59,256 nt of DNA, taken from the NCBI GenBank assembly GCA_004802705.1, contig SGPL01000164.1, positions 1-59,256 on the forward strand, written 5' to 3'. The notes under the pieces were generated by a model, which saw nothing but the letters and a program-made list of their open reading frames with translations, had not been told where the DNA came from and made no database searches. The translations under genes and the position numbers were made by a program. The number at the start of each line of letters is the position of its first letter. Within the stretch, counting starts at the first letter, position 1. Shown in pieces: positions 26,371-38,440 of this stretch. Source of the stretch: Bondarzewia mesenterica (taxonomy: Eukaryota > Basidiomycota > Agaricomycetes > Russulales > Bondarzewiaceae).

Positions 26371-28422
26371 TTACACTAGCAGCGCATGCTGACCGCCAGC
26401 ACTCGCACCGACAACTTGATACGCCTTGAGCGCCGTGTTATGCACCCGCGTCGGCACCTTCAACTCCATTGTCTTCGGGCCCATACCTAACTGGCATGCG
26501 GTACCTTCCCCCCACGAGTACAAGATTCCGTCCGCATCATAGGCGAAGTTATACCTCTCGCCGACAGAAATGCCCGCTATTTTGGTGGCCGTGAATCCTT
26601 CTTCGTATGGTGGCAACTTTGGCGTAGGCTCATCGTCTGTAGGCGGCGCGGGGAATGCTACCCTGACCGGTTCCCGTACGAGCGTATCTGGGACGAGATG
26701 GATGGGCTCCTCTTCGACCTCCGTTTGCCCGGCTTTCTCGGCTTTCTTCTTCCTTGCAGCTCTCTGCGCCCGGAGCTCCGCAAGCTCCTCCTTATACCGC
26801 TGCTGGATGTTGAGCATCACCGGATGATCTTCCGCCAACCCCAGCCGTCCCGCGTCCGCCCGTCCACATCCCCACACCTCCCCGCTATCAAACAAAAAGA
26901 TGGAATGGTGTTCGCCACCTGCGATCTGGATCACCCTAGCCCCGTCATGCTTGTCCGGATGCAACGCATCCACGGGCGTCGGCATCTTGATATGTGATTC
27001 CGCACCACCGCGATCGTCACTGACCCCCGTCTGCCTCATCTGATTCAGCCCCCACGCGTAGACAATTCCGGACTTGTCCACAGCAAACGAATGGTGGTTA
27101 CCAGCAGAAACTAGGACAATGTTGCGCATGTGAAGCGGCTCCGGCTTCAGCCCGTTCGCCTTCCTACGTTCCATTATCTTACGTCCCAATTGAAAATTGA
27201 CGCCGTTCCCCCAGGTGTAAATAATACCCCCCGTAGTGAGTGCCAACACGTGGTCTTCACCACAGGCAACCTGGCAAATGGGAGTTTTGGCGAAGGCGGG
27301 AAGGGCGGTGGGCTCCAGGACCTTCATACCGTGCCCACGAACGCCATCGAAGCCGAGGATACCATCTGACTATTGACTTTCATCAGATTTTCGAATAAGG
27401 AGAATGGGGGTGGCACGCACGCTAAACGAACCCCAGGCGCGGAGCTCGCCTGTTTCACTGAGCGCTATGCTGCAACTGTCGGATGCGGCTATAGAGGTTG
27501 CTCGGAAGCCCTCGAGGCCTTCAACGAGCTCGATTGCAGACTCAAGATCAGTATTATCCACGCCGGGAATTCCTTGAGTTTTCCGGCCGAGAGCCATAGA
27601 GTCGTTGATGCCACAAGACCAAACCTATGACAAAATGGAATATGCTATCAGTACACAGCCATCAAGTAGGAGTAAGGAGGTAAGAGTGAGTTGAAACAAC
27701 ACTTGTCTCAAGAACTCAAGAAGGAACGTGGTGCCCTTGATAAAAATGTGGCTTGAGACGAACCCGCAGCCAACAGCTTCTTGACTCGTGGCGAGATCCA
27801 TGCCACATTTCGCACTCACCTGTCCTTTCGAATCCAAGATCAACGAGTGCATACCGCCCGCTGCAACCTTCTCAATCCCTGCGGAGCCCATCTTTCCACT
27901 CTGGACGAAATCTTTCACGACGGCATGCAGCCTCGGCCTCCCTATCGTTACCAGGGTATCAGGTCCCAAACCGAATTGACCATTATCTCCAGTGCCATGC
28001 ACGAGCAAAAGACGTGGCTTTGCCGAGAAATGTGGTGCGATAGCTGTGGGCAGGGAGTTCACAGGCTCGGGGAGCATCCGCGTGCGCTTGAGTGGAGCGG
28101 CTCTGGCGGGCAACGCCTTGCGTTTCCGACTATTCGTGGCCGTACCATTTGTTGTGGTGGCGTCTTTGACTGCAGCCTTTGCAGCCTTGGGAGCAGCTTT
28201 GGCAGCAGCAGAAGCTCTCACGTTTTTAGTAGTGGCTTTAGTGGTGGCCACTTTTTCACTTGGTTTATGACCTGCCGATTGTGAGACAAAAAGTTAGCGA
28301 TTTCTTGTGTTGATTCATGGAATAAAGATACCTCTAGTAGTAGTGTCATTCGTTGCAGCTTTGGTTGCGCTAGTACCGTTGGTAACAGAGGACCTAGTCC
28401 GAAGAGTTCTCGTGTTCGACAT
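26371..28422 (-). CDS. RCC1-type Ran guanine nucleotide exchange factor (spliced)
   Basis: Chromatin-bound exchange factor for Ran, which sets the RanGTP gradient for nuclear transport and spindle assembly. Start 28422 gives MSNTRTLRTRSSVTNGTSAT, followed by a Lys/Ala-rich tail with a likely nuclear localisation signal (SRKRKALPARAAPLKRTR). The seven-bladed propeller is marked by GTGDNGQFGLGPD, AWGSF, TWGNGVNFQLGRK, AWGLNQMRQTG, GCGRADAGRLGL and SWGEGTACQLGMG. A charged insert (RYKEELAELRAQRAARKKKA) interrupts one blade, as in other basidiomycete RCC1 proteins. The end is SAGGQHALLV at 26371; a short further C-terminal exon cannot be excluded because the stop overlaps a GTGTAAGT-like sequence. 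Confidence 0.93.
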
Positions 28423-29042
28423 GATGGTGAGAGGAGAGAACAAGGGGAACAAGTGGCTAGGCTGAGTAGGACGGGTCCACCAATCGCGCACCACGTGACT
28501 GTGGTCGCGTTATTTTGCATTGTTTGCTCGGACGCGCCTTTTGTTGATTCGCAACTGTGACAGGACTTAGTAGTTAATTAAACCTCGGGCCTGGGGTGTA
28601 TGGGGAAAAATTGTCCCAGACAGACAATGAAAACATTGAAGAAATATATAGTCAGCTTCAACATCAGCTCTGCGAAATGCCGAATACAATGAGACAATTG
28701 AACGTCGAAAAGTCCAACCACCTTCGAACCCTTCCTAACCTTCGTGCAAAAAACCTTTCGCCTCATGTAGCCTTTTGCAAACATAAGAGCACACTGGCAT
28801 ATTCTGTATGTTTGCGTCTGGGATGAAGAAGAAAGGCACAATGGCCTTTCAATTGCATTTGCCGCCAACAATTGAAGTCGAGTAAAAGTACACTTCTTGG
28901 TATTGTCTTCTCTATGAATGCTTGTCCATCTGAAGTCTTCATCAGAATAACTACTTCATCTCCCAAGGCAGATCGTAGTCCATCCTGTGGAACGAGGTCC
29001 GAGCTCGTTATAGATATATAATAAGAGCAACACGCTCTGAAA
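28423..29042. other. Intergenic region, RCC1 promoter
   Basis: Between RCC1 (start 28422) and the ferric reductase stop (29043), both minus strand. No gene I can support; small frames on both strands lack signatures. Confidence 0.45.
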
Positions 29043-31352
29043 TCACCAGCCAAACACCCTGCAAAAAACAGCGACATATGAGCAACAAAGAGCGAAAAGA
29101 AGTTTGCAACCATACTCACTCTTCGTAAGCCTCCACACCTCCAACATCCTTCCATTTCTTCCACGCGACCGATCCTACCGCCTGACTAATATCATCGCCC
29201 AATTCTACAGGCCCACAAGTGCCGACGACTACACCACACGGATAGTTTTCCGACTCATCTGTGTTGTGTCTGATGGAATAGGCCTGCACGACAGCACCAA
29301 TCGTATCCGCAAGGGACTTGTTGAGGTTAGGGCGGCCAGCGTGCAAGCTGAGACCAGGCGATTGATGAAAGGAAGAGAGAGTCTCTAGTGAGCCGGGGCG
29401 AGGGGCACGGGTGTAATGAGCAGAGATGCGGACTTGAAGAGTAGCATGCGGAGAAGGGCGAGGACGCAGGAGAGAGGTCAGCTTCGGAAGAAGTGCCGTG
29501 AGTGCAGCTGAATTTGATGTATGTGATGAGGAGACTTGATCAATATTTAAAATTGTAGAAGAAGCGAAGAGTTTACCTGGATCAGGGACAGACCAGACGA
29601 CATCGAGAACACGAAGTCTACTACTTCCTGCCGCGTGCTTCTGCAGGAGGTCCGACAAAACAGAGAGAACGAAAGTGATGCCGCTGCCACCTGCGATTAG
29701 CAATGCACCTGAGTAAGACGCGAAAATTGTATGGCCTGGGCCGCCTTGAAATATGGAAATGTTTAGAAAAAAAATGAATCCCAATGAAGAGGGCTCTCAC
29801 CGTATGGTCCTTCGACCAACACACCCACCTCCCGTCCACCAACGACCCTCTCAGCATCTGTACTCTTCTCGCGGATGCCTCCGTCCTGTCCCTGAGCCAT
29901 ATCGAACAAGTTGCCTGTCCATCCCCCTTCCGTCTTCTTCACAATCAACTCCAGACCATTGCCATCGTCACTCGCGGTAGAAATGGTAAATGGACGTGCA
30001 CGTCCTACAAGCCAAGCCCCAAAATAGCCCACCCAAGACCTAGAGGGAGATGGAGAGACGATGCGGAGGCGGACGTGCTGCCCTGCACGCCAACCAGCGC
30101 CCAGGGAGGGGACAGAAATGTATGTACTTCCAAGTTCTGGAATTGCATAAAGTGTGCCGGTTGTGAAGCGGGTTTTGAGCAGGCGTAGAAGGTGGTCAAA
30201 TCCATATAGGGCGAATCCTGCGACCACGTAAGGAAGTGTGATGGAGAAATGTTGATATGACTGCTCATTCCAAGGTTAGAATCAACACGGAAAACGGGGC
30301 TTCAAAGGGAAGACCATATGTTAGAGAGCCAGGACTTACGGCGACTAGGAATACAATGAATCCCACTATATGAGAGGCATAAAAGAAGTTGTAGAGCTTC
30401 TGGCGGACGAAAGAAATGGAACAGAACGCGAGGATGTCGACCGCGGCTAGGCCAGCGAAACCCCACCGAATGTAGGGTGTAGCAAGCTCAACCTTCAAGG
30501 TGCCAGTGATAAACCATTGGTAGACTTCGGATCATTGAATTAAGAAATCTACTCGTAAAAAAGAATATCGTAACGCACTGTAGCCAATAGCATGGACGTT
30601 TATCGCAACAGCTATGAGGCGACCAGCAAAGCGATGGATGTAATTCAACTATAGTCCTCTGAGGATCAGTATCCATGTTAGCCATACACAGACGGAAGAC
30701 GCACTTTCTCGTAAGCAATCCCAGACACCCAGCTCAGCAAGTTGTTCTTATTTGCAAGCGCTACGACGATCGGTACTTGTGACATCGCGACGAAGCCCGC
30801 TCGATTCAAATCCGTGAATGGATTCGACTTGTAGAACGCGGCATAAAAGACGATACCGAGATATACCGCCAGAACAAAGAGCTTGCCAATAGACAGGCCA
30901 GGTGCGACGCGGAAATTGATAGCATAAGTAATTGAAGGATGAATGAGAGTGGACCAACGGGGCACACGAGTCGGCGGGCGGCGTTTCTGAGCGGCTGTCA
31001 GATTAGTGGTACGACTCAACAAGTGAGCGTGCGAGGTGAGTGTGTGAGACTGCTCCGAGACCAGCTCAGTATTGATAGTCTGCACGGTGCGAGTGCTTAA
31101 AGAGCGCAGCGGCGGGGGAAGGGAGCGTGGCGACCCGCCTGAATGAAGAAAATGCCCATGGCGAAGTTCCGACAATGGCGAGAGGCGAGCAAGCGCGCGA
31201 GGAAAAGTGAGCAGAACGTACAAGCCAAAGGCGCAGAGTAGTACGATGTCTATGTGAAAAACAAACGTGAAGTCATCGAATACAGCCCCACTGGGCCCAG
31301 CTGCATGACCCGACGAGGCATCATCCGAGAGTGAGGCACCAGCAGAAGACAT
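29043..31352 (-). CDS. Ferric-chelate reductase-like flavocytochrome (spliced)
   Basis: A plasma-membrane b-type flavocytochrome of the FRE/NOX superfamily, moving electrons from NADPH via FAD and two hemes to ferric chelates outside the cell. The N-terminus (MSSAGASLSDDASSGHAAGP) precedes a first helix FVFHIDIVLLCAFGLYVLL. The heme helices show His pairs 14 residues apart: YIHRFAGRLIAVAINVHAIG, and ASHIVGFIVFLVA spliced to SYQHFS. The FAD-binding part has ARPFTISTA, the NADPH part GALLIAGGSGITFVLSVL and VVVGTCGP. The last exon ends EVFGW with the stop at 29043, a C-terminus typical of the family. A loop of over 80 residues after helix 1 is low-complexity. No frame breaks seen. Confidence 0.9.
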
Positions 31353-31791
31353 TGGACGTATTCGAGGTCAATAACGGGGCAAACAGGTCAGGAGTGGGTT
31401 ATGTACCCGTCCAGTTACTGCGGTGTAGAAAGGCGGCACACCAATGGCAACGCGACAAAGGCAACGGCGTATATAGGGTCCAGCTGCCATTAATCTCGTG
31501 CTGCTGTTGCCTGGCGGTCCCCATTCTTGAGCCTGTCGTCAAATGAGATTGAATCCGCATGTTAAAAACGTGTCACAGCCTCTTGAATGCGCGGCTTGAA
31601 ATATCGGACCCGTGGGAAGGCACAAATCACTGAATTTACTCACCGTGGAGTCTGGACCAACCGCGAACAAATACCATTGAGACTGTTCAGTACGCTTCAA
31701 TGTTGATACTCGGTACTCGGTGAAGACCAGGCCACAAAAGAAAAAAAAAAATAGAGTGACATTAAAAAACAAACGTACGATGGTAGAATAT
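31353..31791. other. Intergenic region, ferric reductase promoter
   Basis: Upstream of the reductase and downstream of uS4m. No gene seen. An A-rich tract lies at 31738-31751. No iron-responsive GATA cluster was evident by eye. Confidence 0.4.
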
Positions 31792-32897
31792 CTACTGTCT
31801 GTTTTCCGGCATGCGAGCCAACTGACTCCTGCTTCTCATCCTCGGCCGCACCTTTGAATACCACTCCCATGCCAGTCGGACAACCTCCCCGTCTGCGTCG
31901 TATGGTGTCGGAATCTCCGAGTATCCGGGACGCGCAGTCGGGTGACGAACGTAAATCGCAGAGCAAGTTGCAAAGGAGGGCTCGATATAGGCTGGTATGA
32001 AGATGAAAGGCGACGCATAGGCCGGAAGATTGAATGGTGTGAGGTCGGATTTCTTTTCCTTAGGCTTGTATGTTCGCTTAGGAGGGGCTGCCAAGCTATC
32101 GTCTTCTTCTGAGGCTGAGGATGATTCGCCCTCCACTTGTTCTACTGCCGGCGCATTGTCCCCCGCAATATCACCTCTCTTCTCCCGCTTGGGTTGGAGG
32201 AATTGGATAGCCTTTGGATTTACAGAAACCATGTCTCCCGGTGCCAAACGCGTGTTGGAATTCTGATGCTATGATAGGAAAAATAGAAAAGAATGAGATA
32301 GCAGAATCTATGAGATTTCGCAGCAGGCACACCTTCTTGCCGTTCAACAAAACGTCGCCGTGAACCACCATTCGTCTAGCATCGTAGACACTGTGTGCCA
32401 AGCACGCCCGGAAGATGAACACGTCAATCCTTCGCTCAACCTCCGCGAACATCAAGCTCCCAACAGGAGCAAGCTCGGCGTGCTGGGCTTCTTCCTCTCT
32501 CTTCCTCCTCTCCTTCTCAACAGTCTTGTCCTGTTTCGCCCACTTGCTGATATCGAGTGTGTCATCTCCCGCCGCGCTCCGTCTTGGTCGAACGTCCGGA
32601 AGCGTACTCGGAAGGTACCACTGCTTGAACGCCTTTTCGTTGATGAAGTCGCCGTGATATGCACGCACGAGGGCTTTTGCTGCCCAACGCTGCTGGAAAA
32701 GCGTCTTTTGTGTCCGTTTGAAATCCGTCTCCTTGGCAAGTTCACCGAGGGACCGCCTCCAGAGGTTGTAGAGGTTGTATCGGTGCCAGCTCTGCAAACG
32801 GAATTGCTCGTTGTGGGTGCGCAGATAATAAGATATACGAAAAACACACCATACGGGGAAGAGCCCTCGCAAATGAGTATACGTTAACGTCCCTCAT
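31792..32897 (-). CDS. NAM9: Mitochondrial small ribosomal subunit protein uS4m (spliced)
   Basis: Ribosomal protein S4 of the mitochondrial small subunit, which binds 16S-like rRNA early in assembly. Start 32897 gives MRDVNVYSFARALPRM, spliced to SWHRYNLYNLWRRS. The S4 RNA-binding domain is RRIDVFIFRACLAHSVYDAR then MVVHGDVLLNGKK, spliced to HQNSNTRLAPGDMVSVNPKA. A fungal-type acidic insert (EQVEGESSSASEEDDSL) precedes the C-terminal part ending SQLARMPENRQ. Transcribed away from GCP2 with only 146 nt between starts. Confidence 0.9.
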
Positions 32898-33043
32898 CGT
32901 GGACGGTCAGATGAGGAGAAGAGGCGAGGAAAAAAATTAGTGTTTAGGTAGTATGTAGTGGTCGCGTGAAACAAGAAGTGCGCGTGGCGCGTTCTCAAAT
33001 CTAAATTCCCAACTTTCCTGCAACAACTACTAGTCCAGCGAAA
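32898..33043. promoter_or_regulatory. Short bidirectional promoter, uS4m / GCP2
   Basis: The 146 nt between the two divergent start codons must hold both promoters and both 5' UTRs. No TATA box seen. Confidence 0.6.
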
Positions 33044-36000
33044 ATGGACCCATATACCCCAAGACCACGTCCAGGAAGCCGAAAGAACCTCACACTTTCA
33101 GCAAAGGAGTACACAAAGGTAATTTGGTGGCATCTTGGCGTAAAAATTAACCCAATTTGCCTAGGTCACTGGGACCATCGCGTCCGTGCGGAGAAACCGA
33201 CAACTCTTTGAAGACGACGAAGACGGCCACATTCATGGACACGAGCGGAGGAGAGGTGTGTTCTCTTCCATGTTATGGTTTACATTACTGACAGGGTGCA
33301 GGCAATGTTGAGCCGTCATTCATAGCGGAAGAATCCTTCGTCCGCGCACCCCTCAATTCACGCGTCGTTTCGGGCGCGAGCATGGCCAAAACCAAAGGGA
33401 AGGCCAAGGAGGAACATCTGGATGATATGCCTGTGGAAATCCAGGAGGCAGTGGTGCTGGAGGACCTCCTTTATGTGCTAATGGTACCGTGCCTTTCACT
33501 ACTTTGCAAGTCACCACCTGACCAAATGCCTTTAGGGCATTGAAGGATCACACATCACATTTCACGAGGATTACTCCCCAGAGGACGACGACCCGCTGCA
33601 GGGTATTCGTTTCTCTGTGTCCAAGCGGTTAGGTATATCCTCCTCTAGTTCCCGATACGCGTCCTACTCATTCGGCTCAGATCCCTCTCTCCGCGACCTC
33701 GTCGAGAGGATCCTTCCACTAGCAACATATTACACGGCCATTTCGTCTTTCATCGAACTTCGCAGTCATCTTGACTTTGGGCTCGTAAATCACGCCCTCT
33801 GTGCGTGCATGCGTGACATGCTCAAGGTACCTTTTTCTCCACACTATCTGGATGCGGCTTCTGTGTTCGGTATCGACTTTGCTTGATCTGTTAACGAAAC
33901 ATGAGGGTCGCCCTGAGGTTTCTGGTCTGTCTTTTGCACGACTGTCATCTGGTCATATCGCCATAATGGTGGTTTTCTCGGACTCAAGACATCTCTCTCC
34001 ACATTGACCCTTGGGCTTGTTGAACCCATCCGATCGGTCATCATGATATTGACCAGCTTTCACCACTTTCGTCAGGACTATCAAACCCTGCTATCCCAGC
34101 TTGAACACGCGTTCGACACATCTCCTCAATTCACGCTCCAGAAGCTCTGGTTCTACGTTCACCCCACCATTCACACGCTTTCGTTGATTTATCAGCTCAT
34201 AACGGAGCTCGCGACAGCTGGCGAGGACCCCTCTGCTCTCTCGTCTTCCTCTGATCTCTCTGACGACGAAGACGCTGCGCGGAACGAGGCTTTGGGCCTC
34301 GGCGGCGCAAAGCTCAAAGCTGTGCTATCCGAAATTGACCGCGGCGGGATTGAGGCGAGTATTATCGCGGTCAAGGGCGGCGAGGTGCTCGCTATCTTGC
34401 ATGAGCGGATGCAGAACATGTCTGGTGATCCCGCGGCGAGCGCTGTGTACGGTAAGCTGCTCGAGGCTGCGGGCAGGCCTTATGTGGGAATGCTGCAGAT
34501 GTGGACGCGCATGGGGAGGCTTGTAGATCCGTACGAGGAATTGTGTGTCAAGGAAAGCAAGTTTATTGATAGGGGGACGTTAGAAATGGATTATACGGAC
34601 GAGTATTGGGAGAGAAGGTATACGGTGAGTCGGTCCGAAACGATTTTGCCAAGGCTGGATGAATTAATCGTGTCAAGTTGAGAGACGGATCGACTTTGTC
34701 GGCGCCGGATAAGCGCCAGCAGCAGGCAGGTGTGCCCCCTCCGAGGACAGTGGGTGGACGGTTACCGGGCGGAGCATGCATTCCACCACTGCTAGAGGGC
34801 TGGAAGCATAAGGTCCTGCTTGCGGGGAAGTATCTGAACGTCATTCGGGAATGCGGCATCGAGATTCGGAAGGATTCCAATAACCGTGAAGGCGACTGTT
34901 CTATGGAGGATGAAAAGTGCGCATCCCCCTCGTGTCGGAGCACGGTGAACTGATGTTCCATACTTGTAGGTTCTACAAGACTATTGAAGACGACTATACC
35001 CATGCGAACCGCACCTTGCTGCAGCTGTTGCTGAAGGACCAGGAACTCGTTCCTCGTCTTCGTTGTCTCAAGCGATATTTTTTCCTTTCGCATGCCTCCT
35101 TCCTGACCCATTTTCTCGACCTCTCGCACACGGAGCTCCGCAAATCGGCTAAATCGGCTTCATTGGTCAAGCTTCAGAGTCTCCTGGACCTGGCGCTCAA
35201 CGCGGACGCGCATGGGGACGATATCCAATTTAAGGACGACGTCAAAGTGTCGATGGCGGGGAGTGGGTTGTACGAGTGGCTGTTGAAAGTCGTCAGCGTG
35301 AGTGGGGTCATCGGTGGTGAGGAGGGCGAAAATGGCGATGCAGGTCACAACGACCATCGGAAGGAGAAAGAAAAGGACGACAAGAAACAGATGCTGGGTA
35401 AGGTTCTGCACATTGTCTTTTACTAGTTGACTTATGACCTCCCAGCGATCGACGCCCTCACGCTAGATTTCAACGTCAAGTTTCCCCTCTCCCTAGTAAT
35501 TTCGCGCAAAACCATCCTTCGATACCAGCTTATCTTTCGGTTCCTCCTGCACCTCAAGCATGTCGAACAGGCGCTCTTGTCCACGTGGATTGAGCACAAG
35601 ACGGCGCCCTGGCGGCGTGCTGTGCCCGCGCATGGCGAATTTGAGCGGTGGCGTCTGAGAATGTTTTGTCTCCGGGCACGAATGCTTGCGTTCGTGCAAC
35701 AGATACTCACATTTGTGACCTTCGAGGTACTCGAGCCGAATTGGCGGTCTCTGGAAGCTAAACTGGCGAAGGTGAACACCGTGGACCAGCTCCTACGGGA
35801 TCACGTTGACTTCTTGGATACGTGTCTGAAAGAGTGCATGCTGACGAGCTCAAAGCTGCTGCGGGTGCGTACTCCGTATCTCTGCATGGTACCACCGGTT
35901 AATCTATTCATTTAATCATCACAGGCGTACTCACGGCTTATAGTGACGTGTTCAACCTTTGCACTGTACACTGCTTCATTCACCAAGTCTGCCACCCAAG

Positions 36001-36326
36001 CGCTTGCGGCGTCCGAGACGCCTGATGGGAAAGCGAAGCGTTGGGATGTTCTTGGGAAGTTTGAAACAAACTTCAACCACTGGTGAGTATATTTTCAATG
36101 AGCGTACCATCTGATTCATTGATGATTTGTCCTGACTCGCATCGTTCCCAGGTTTAAGGTGAATATTTCTTTGGATTTTGCATGTTGATTTCACATATTT
36201 GCTCTAAACACTCTGTTTGAACAGGTACATGTCGACTGTGTACAATTTTATGCATCGAGCGAGAACATCTCTTTGCTGCCGCTTGTTGTCAGGTTGAACA
36301 GCATCAAGGCACCGGCCTCGTCGTAG
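33044..36326 (+). CDS. Gamma-tubulin complex component 2 (GCP2/Spc97 family, spliced)
   Basis: A core subunit of the gamma-tubulin small complex, which nucleates microtubules at the spindle pole body. Start 33044 gives MDPYTPRPRPGSRKNLTLSA. The GRIP1 part includes LEDLLYVLMGIEGSHITFHE, PLATYYTAISSFIELRSHLD, LQKLWFYVHPTIHTLSLIYQ and AGRPYVGMLQMWTRMGRLVD. The GRIP2 part includes FYKTIEDDYTHANRTLLQLL, RCLKRYFFLSHASFLTHFLD, LDFNVKFPLSLVISRKTILR, RYQLIFRFLLHLKHVEQALL and LRARMLAFVQQILTFVTFEV. The end is LPLVVRLNSIKAPASS, stop 36326. About 15 short introns. No break seen. It shares a short bidirectional promoter with uS4m. Confidence 0.92.
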
Positions 36327-36708
36327 ACTCGACGTCCTCCGAGCTGTATACTGTATTGACTCTTTCCGCGCCGAGAGCGGAGGTTTGTTGCACAAACCAT
36401 CGTACTACTAACTATTACTACGTTGAAAAGCTGTTGTATTTGTAACTTTGCAGTAGTGTTTTTTTCTTGTGTGCCAATGCCGATGAGAAGATGGCGGAGT
36501 GCCGGGCCAAGGAGTTCCTCGGCCGCTCCAAAGCCTCCAATGAATGTCAGTTTACCAAAATGGCAAGTGTAAGGTCATCTTCAGTGGCATGATTCTCCAC
36601 AGCCAACACAGGGCAAGACAGTTTGTGCAGCAGTGTCCCTGCGCCCGTTCACTCTCGAATCTCTTATACCGTCTCAATCATCACAATCACCCGGCGTGAT
36701 TCATAGAC
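36327..36708. other. Gap between GCP2 and SPT small subunit 2
   Basis: Both flanking genes are on the plus strand. It should hold the GCP2 3' UTR and the SPT small-subunit promoter. A short frame at 36491 (MAECRAKEFLGRSK) is not supported as a gene. Confidence 0.4.
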
Positions 36709-37120
36709 ATGTTTGCCTCTCAGAACGAGCCGTCCATCTTCGTCGCCGAGATGGCACCATACAAGAAGCCAAGCTCACTGGCCAGTAAGATTCTCTGGCG
36801 TTGGCGGCTTTGGTTCGAGGCGACATTCGTTCTTACCCTCTTAGAGCCATGGGAGAAAGCATTCCTCAGTGAGTAGTGTGTGCTCGAGTATGTTCATGCC
36901 CACACTGTAAACTGACGGCTTTATGTCGGTAGTGACGCTCCTTGGTGTTTTTACTACTCTCCTTGTCACAGGCCTGTACAAATATGCCCCCTACCATGTC
37001 GCATTCTTGTATCGGCGTGGAGTATACTACCTGCTGGGCCAAGAGCAGGCCGACCGGGCAATCGTGCAGTGGGCTGTGGGGGCACTCAAGTCAAGCGTCG
37101 GGTTAGGTAGTGGGGAATAA
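36709..37120 (+). CDS. Serine palmitoyltransferase small subunit (paralogue 2)
   Basis: The second ssSPT-type protein in the window. Start 36709 gives MFASQNEPSIFVAEMAPYKK, then ILWRWRLWFEATFVLTLLEP and WEKAFL; LEPWE is the family signature. A GTGAGT intron (A|TG phase) is followed by TLLGVFTTLLVTGLYKYAPY, then LYRRGVYYLLGQEQADRAIV and an Ala/Ser/Gly-rich end. Compared with the copy at 25133-25529 it has the same exon split after LEPWEK.., the same KY-P-H turn and the same RxxYY..GQE motif, but a longer C-terminus. Both probably bind the serine palmitoyltransferase core in the ER; the split of roles is unknown. Confidence 0.8.
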
Positions 37121-38440
37121 TAAATTGCATAGACGAGGGCGGGGTCTGGAGGGGGCGGCGCAGCCATGGATCACGATCGACTTTGGTGAGTGCGATCATA
37201 TGTCAACTGAAATGTAACTCACCCATGATGGTGTTTTAGGCAGATGATACCGTGTAAATTATGAAACGGGATTCCCTTTAATGATGCGCGGCGTTTGGCT
37301 CATCCCATTGACGTTGTAGCCTCTGAAAGATAGCTGGTGGGCTCTATCTGAAGTTCATCATCGACGGTCGGTTTAAATCATAACTGCTGTATGTTCCAAG
37401 AGTTCTGCAACATATTTCAATGGTATGTGATGTCTGTCCCCTTACAACTTAACTTCAGTATTTAGCGTACAGTCGGATACGGATCAGTGCGTAGATTATT
37501 GAACGACGTATCTACTTCGATCCATGCTACTACTTACATACCCTTTCGCCAGCTTCTGAGGATACTTTGTCGGTGAGTGAGTATGTCCATTGATGCAATC
37601 GCGACCTGCAACTGATGACCGCTAATCATGGTTGTGAGCACTGAGCAGTGCCTTCTCCGATCATTGTGGTGACCCCGTTGCCTTTACTGCACTCATCGCA
37701 AGCAGGACCTCCCGCGGCGATATCTTTTTACAATTGCGCGGACTGAATTTATGTGCATCGGCCTGTATACGAAGGCAGGATATGAGGCTCATCAGTGATC
37801 TGTGAGTACCGCACCAAATCACTACTTGTACAAGACTCGTTGCATGATCCGGGGGCGGCTGAGATTCACAGATGAGCTATTTGGCCTTCCGGAAAGAGAG
37901 AGCTGCAATGATACCTCGTCCAATTTACATTGCGGCGCGTTTTCAGCATTGCGACTTTCGGAGGATGGTTTTGAGCGATCTCATCACTGATTAATTGAGG
38001 CTTTAGCGTTCACCAACTGATCCACATCTCGCAGTTTGTAGCTTCCCGGTGATGGTCGCGCAGCCTAGAGCTGCCGTCCAGAGTGCATAGGTGAGATATT
38101 GCCTTCCTTCAGGAGGCCTAGAGTGTCAGAAACACAGCATGTCGGTACGACTGCAGCGGTAAGTCTTGAATTGGGGCTGGGACATTGTTCACGGTCATCG
38201 TCGAGTTATTTCAAATCCGTGTATCTTTAAACATCCACAGACGCCCATAGATGTTATAAATTACACTCTGGTAGCAGCAGAACTCTCCAGCCTGGTTCGC
38301 TCATCCACTTCGTTCTTTTCACATTCTCCTTATCCAGCGGTGCTGGTTGCCCCCGAGCTTTCACAAAGCGAATCGCTCTCTGTTGATTTTGCGCACGACT
38401 GATATCCTACGATAACGTATTGGCCATCACTCGACCAAAA
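37121..38440. other. Gene-poor stretch of 1.3 kb
   Basis: I see no supported gene. Small frames near 37800 and 38166 lack signatures. The end near 38400 should hold the promoter of the secreted protein gene. Confidence 0.4.
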
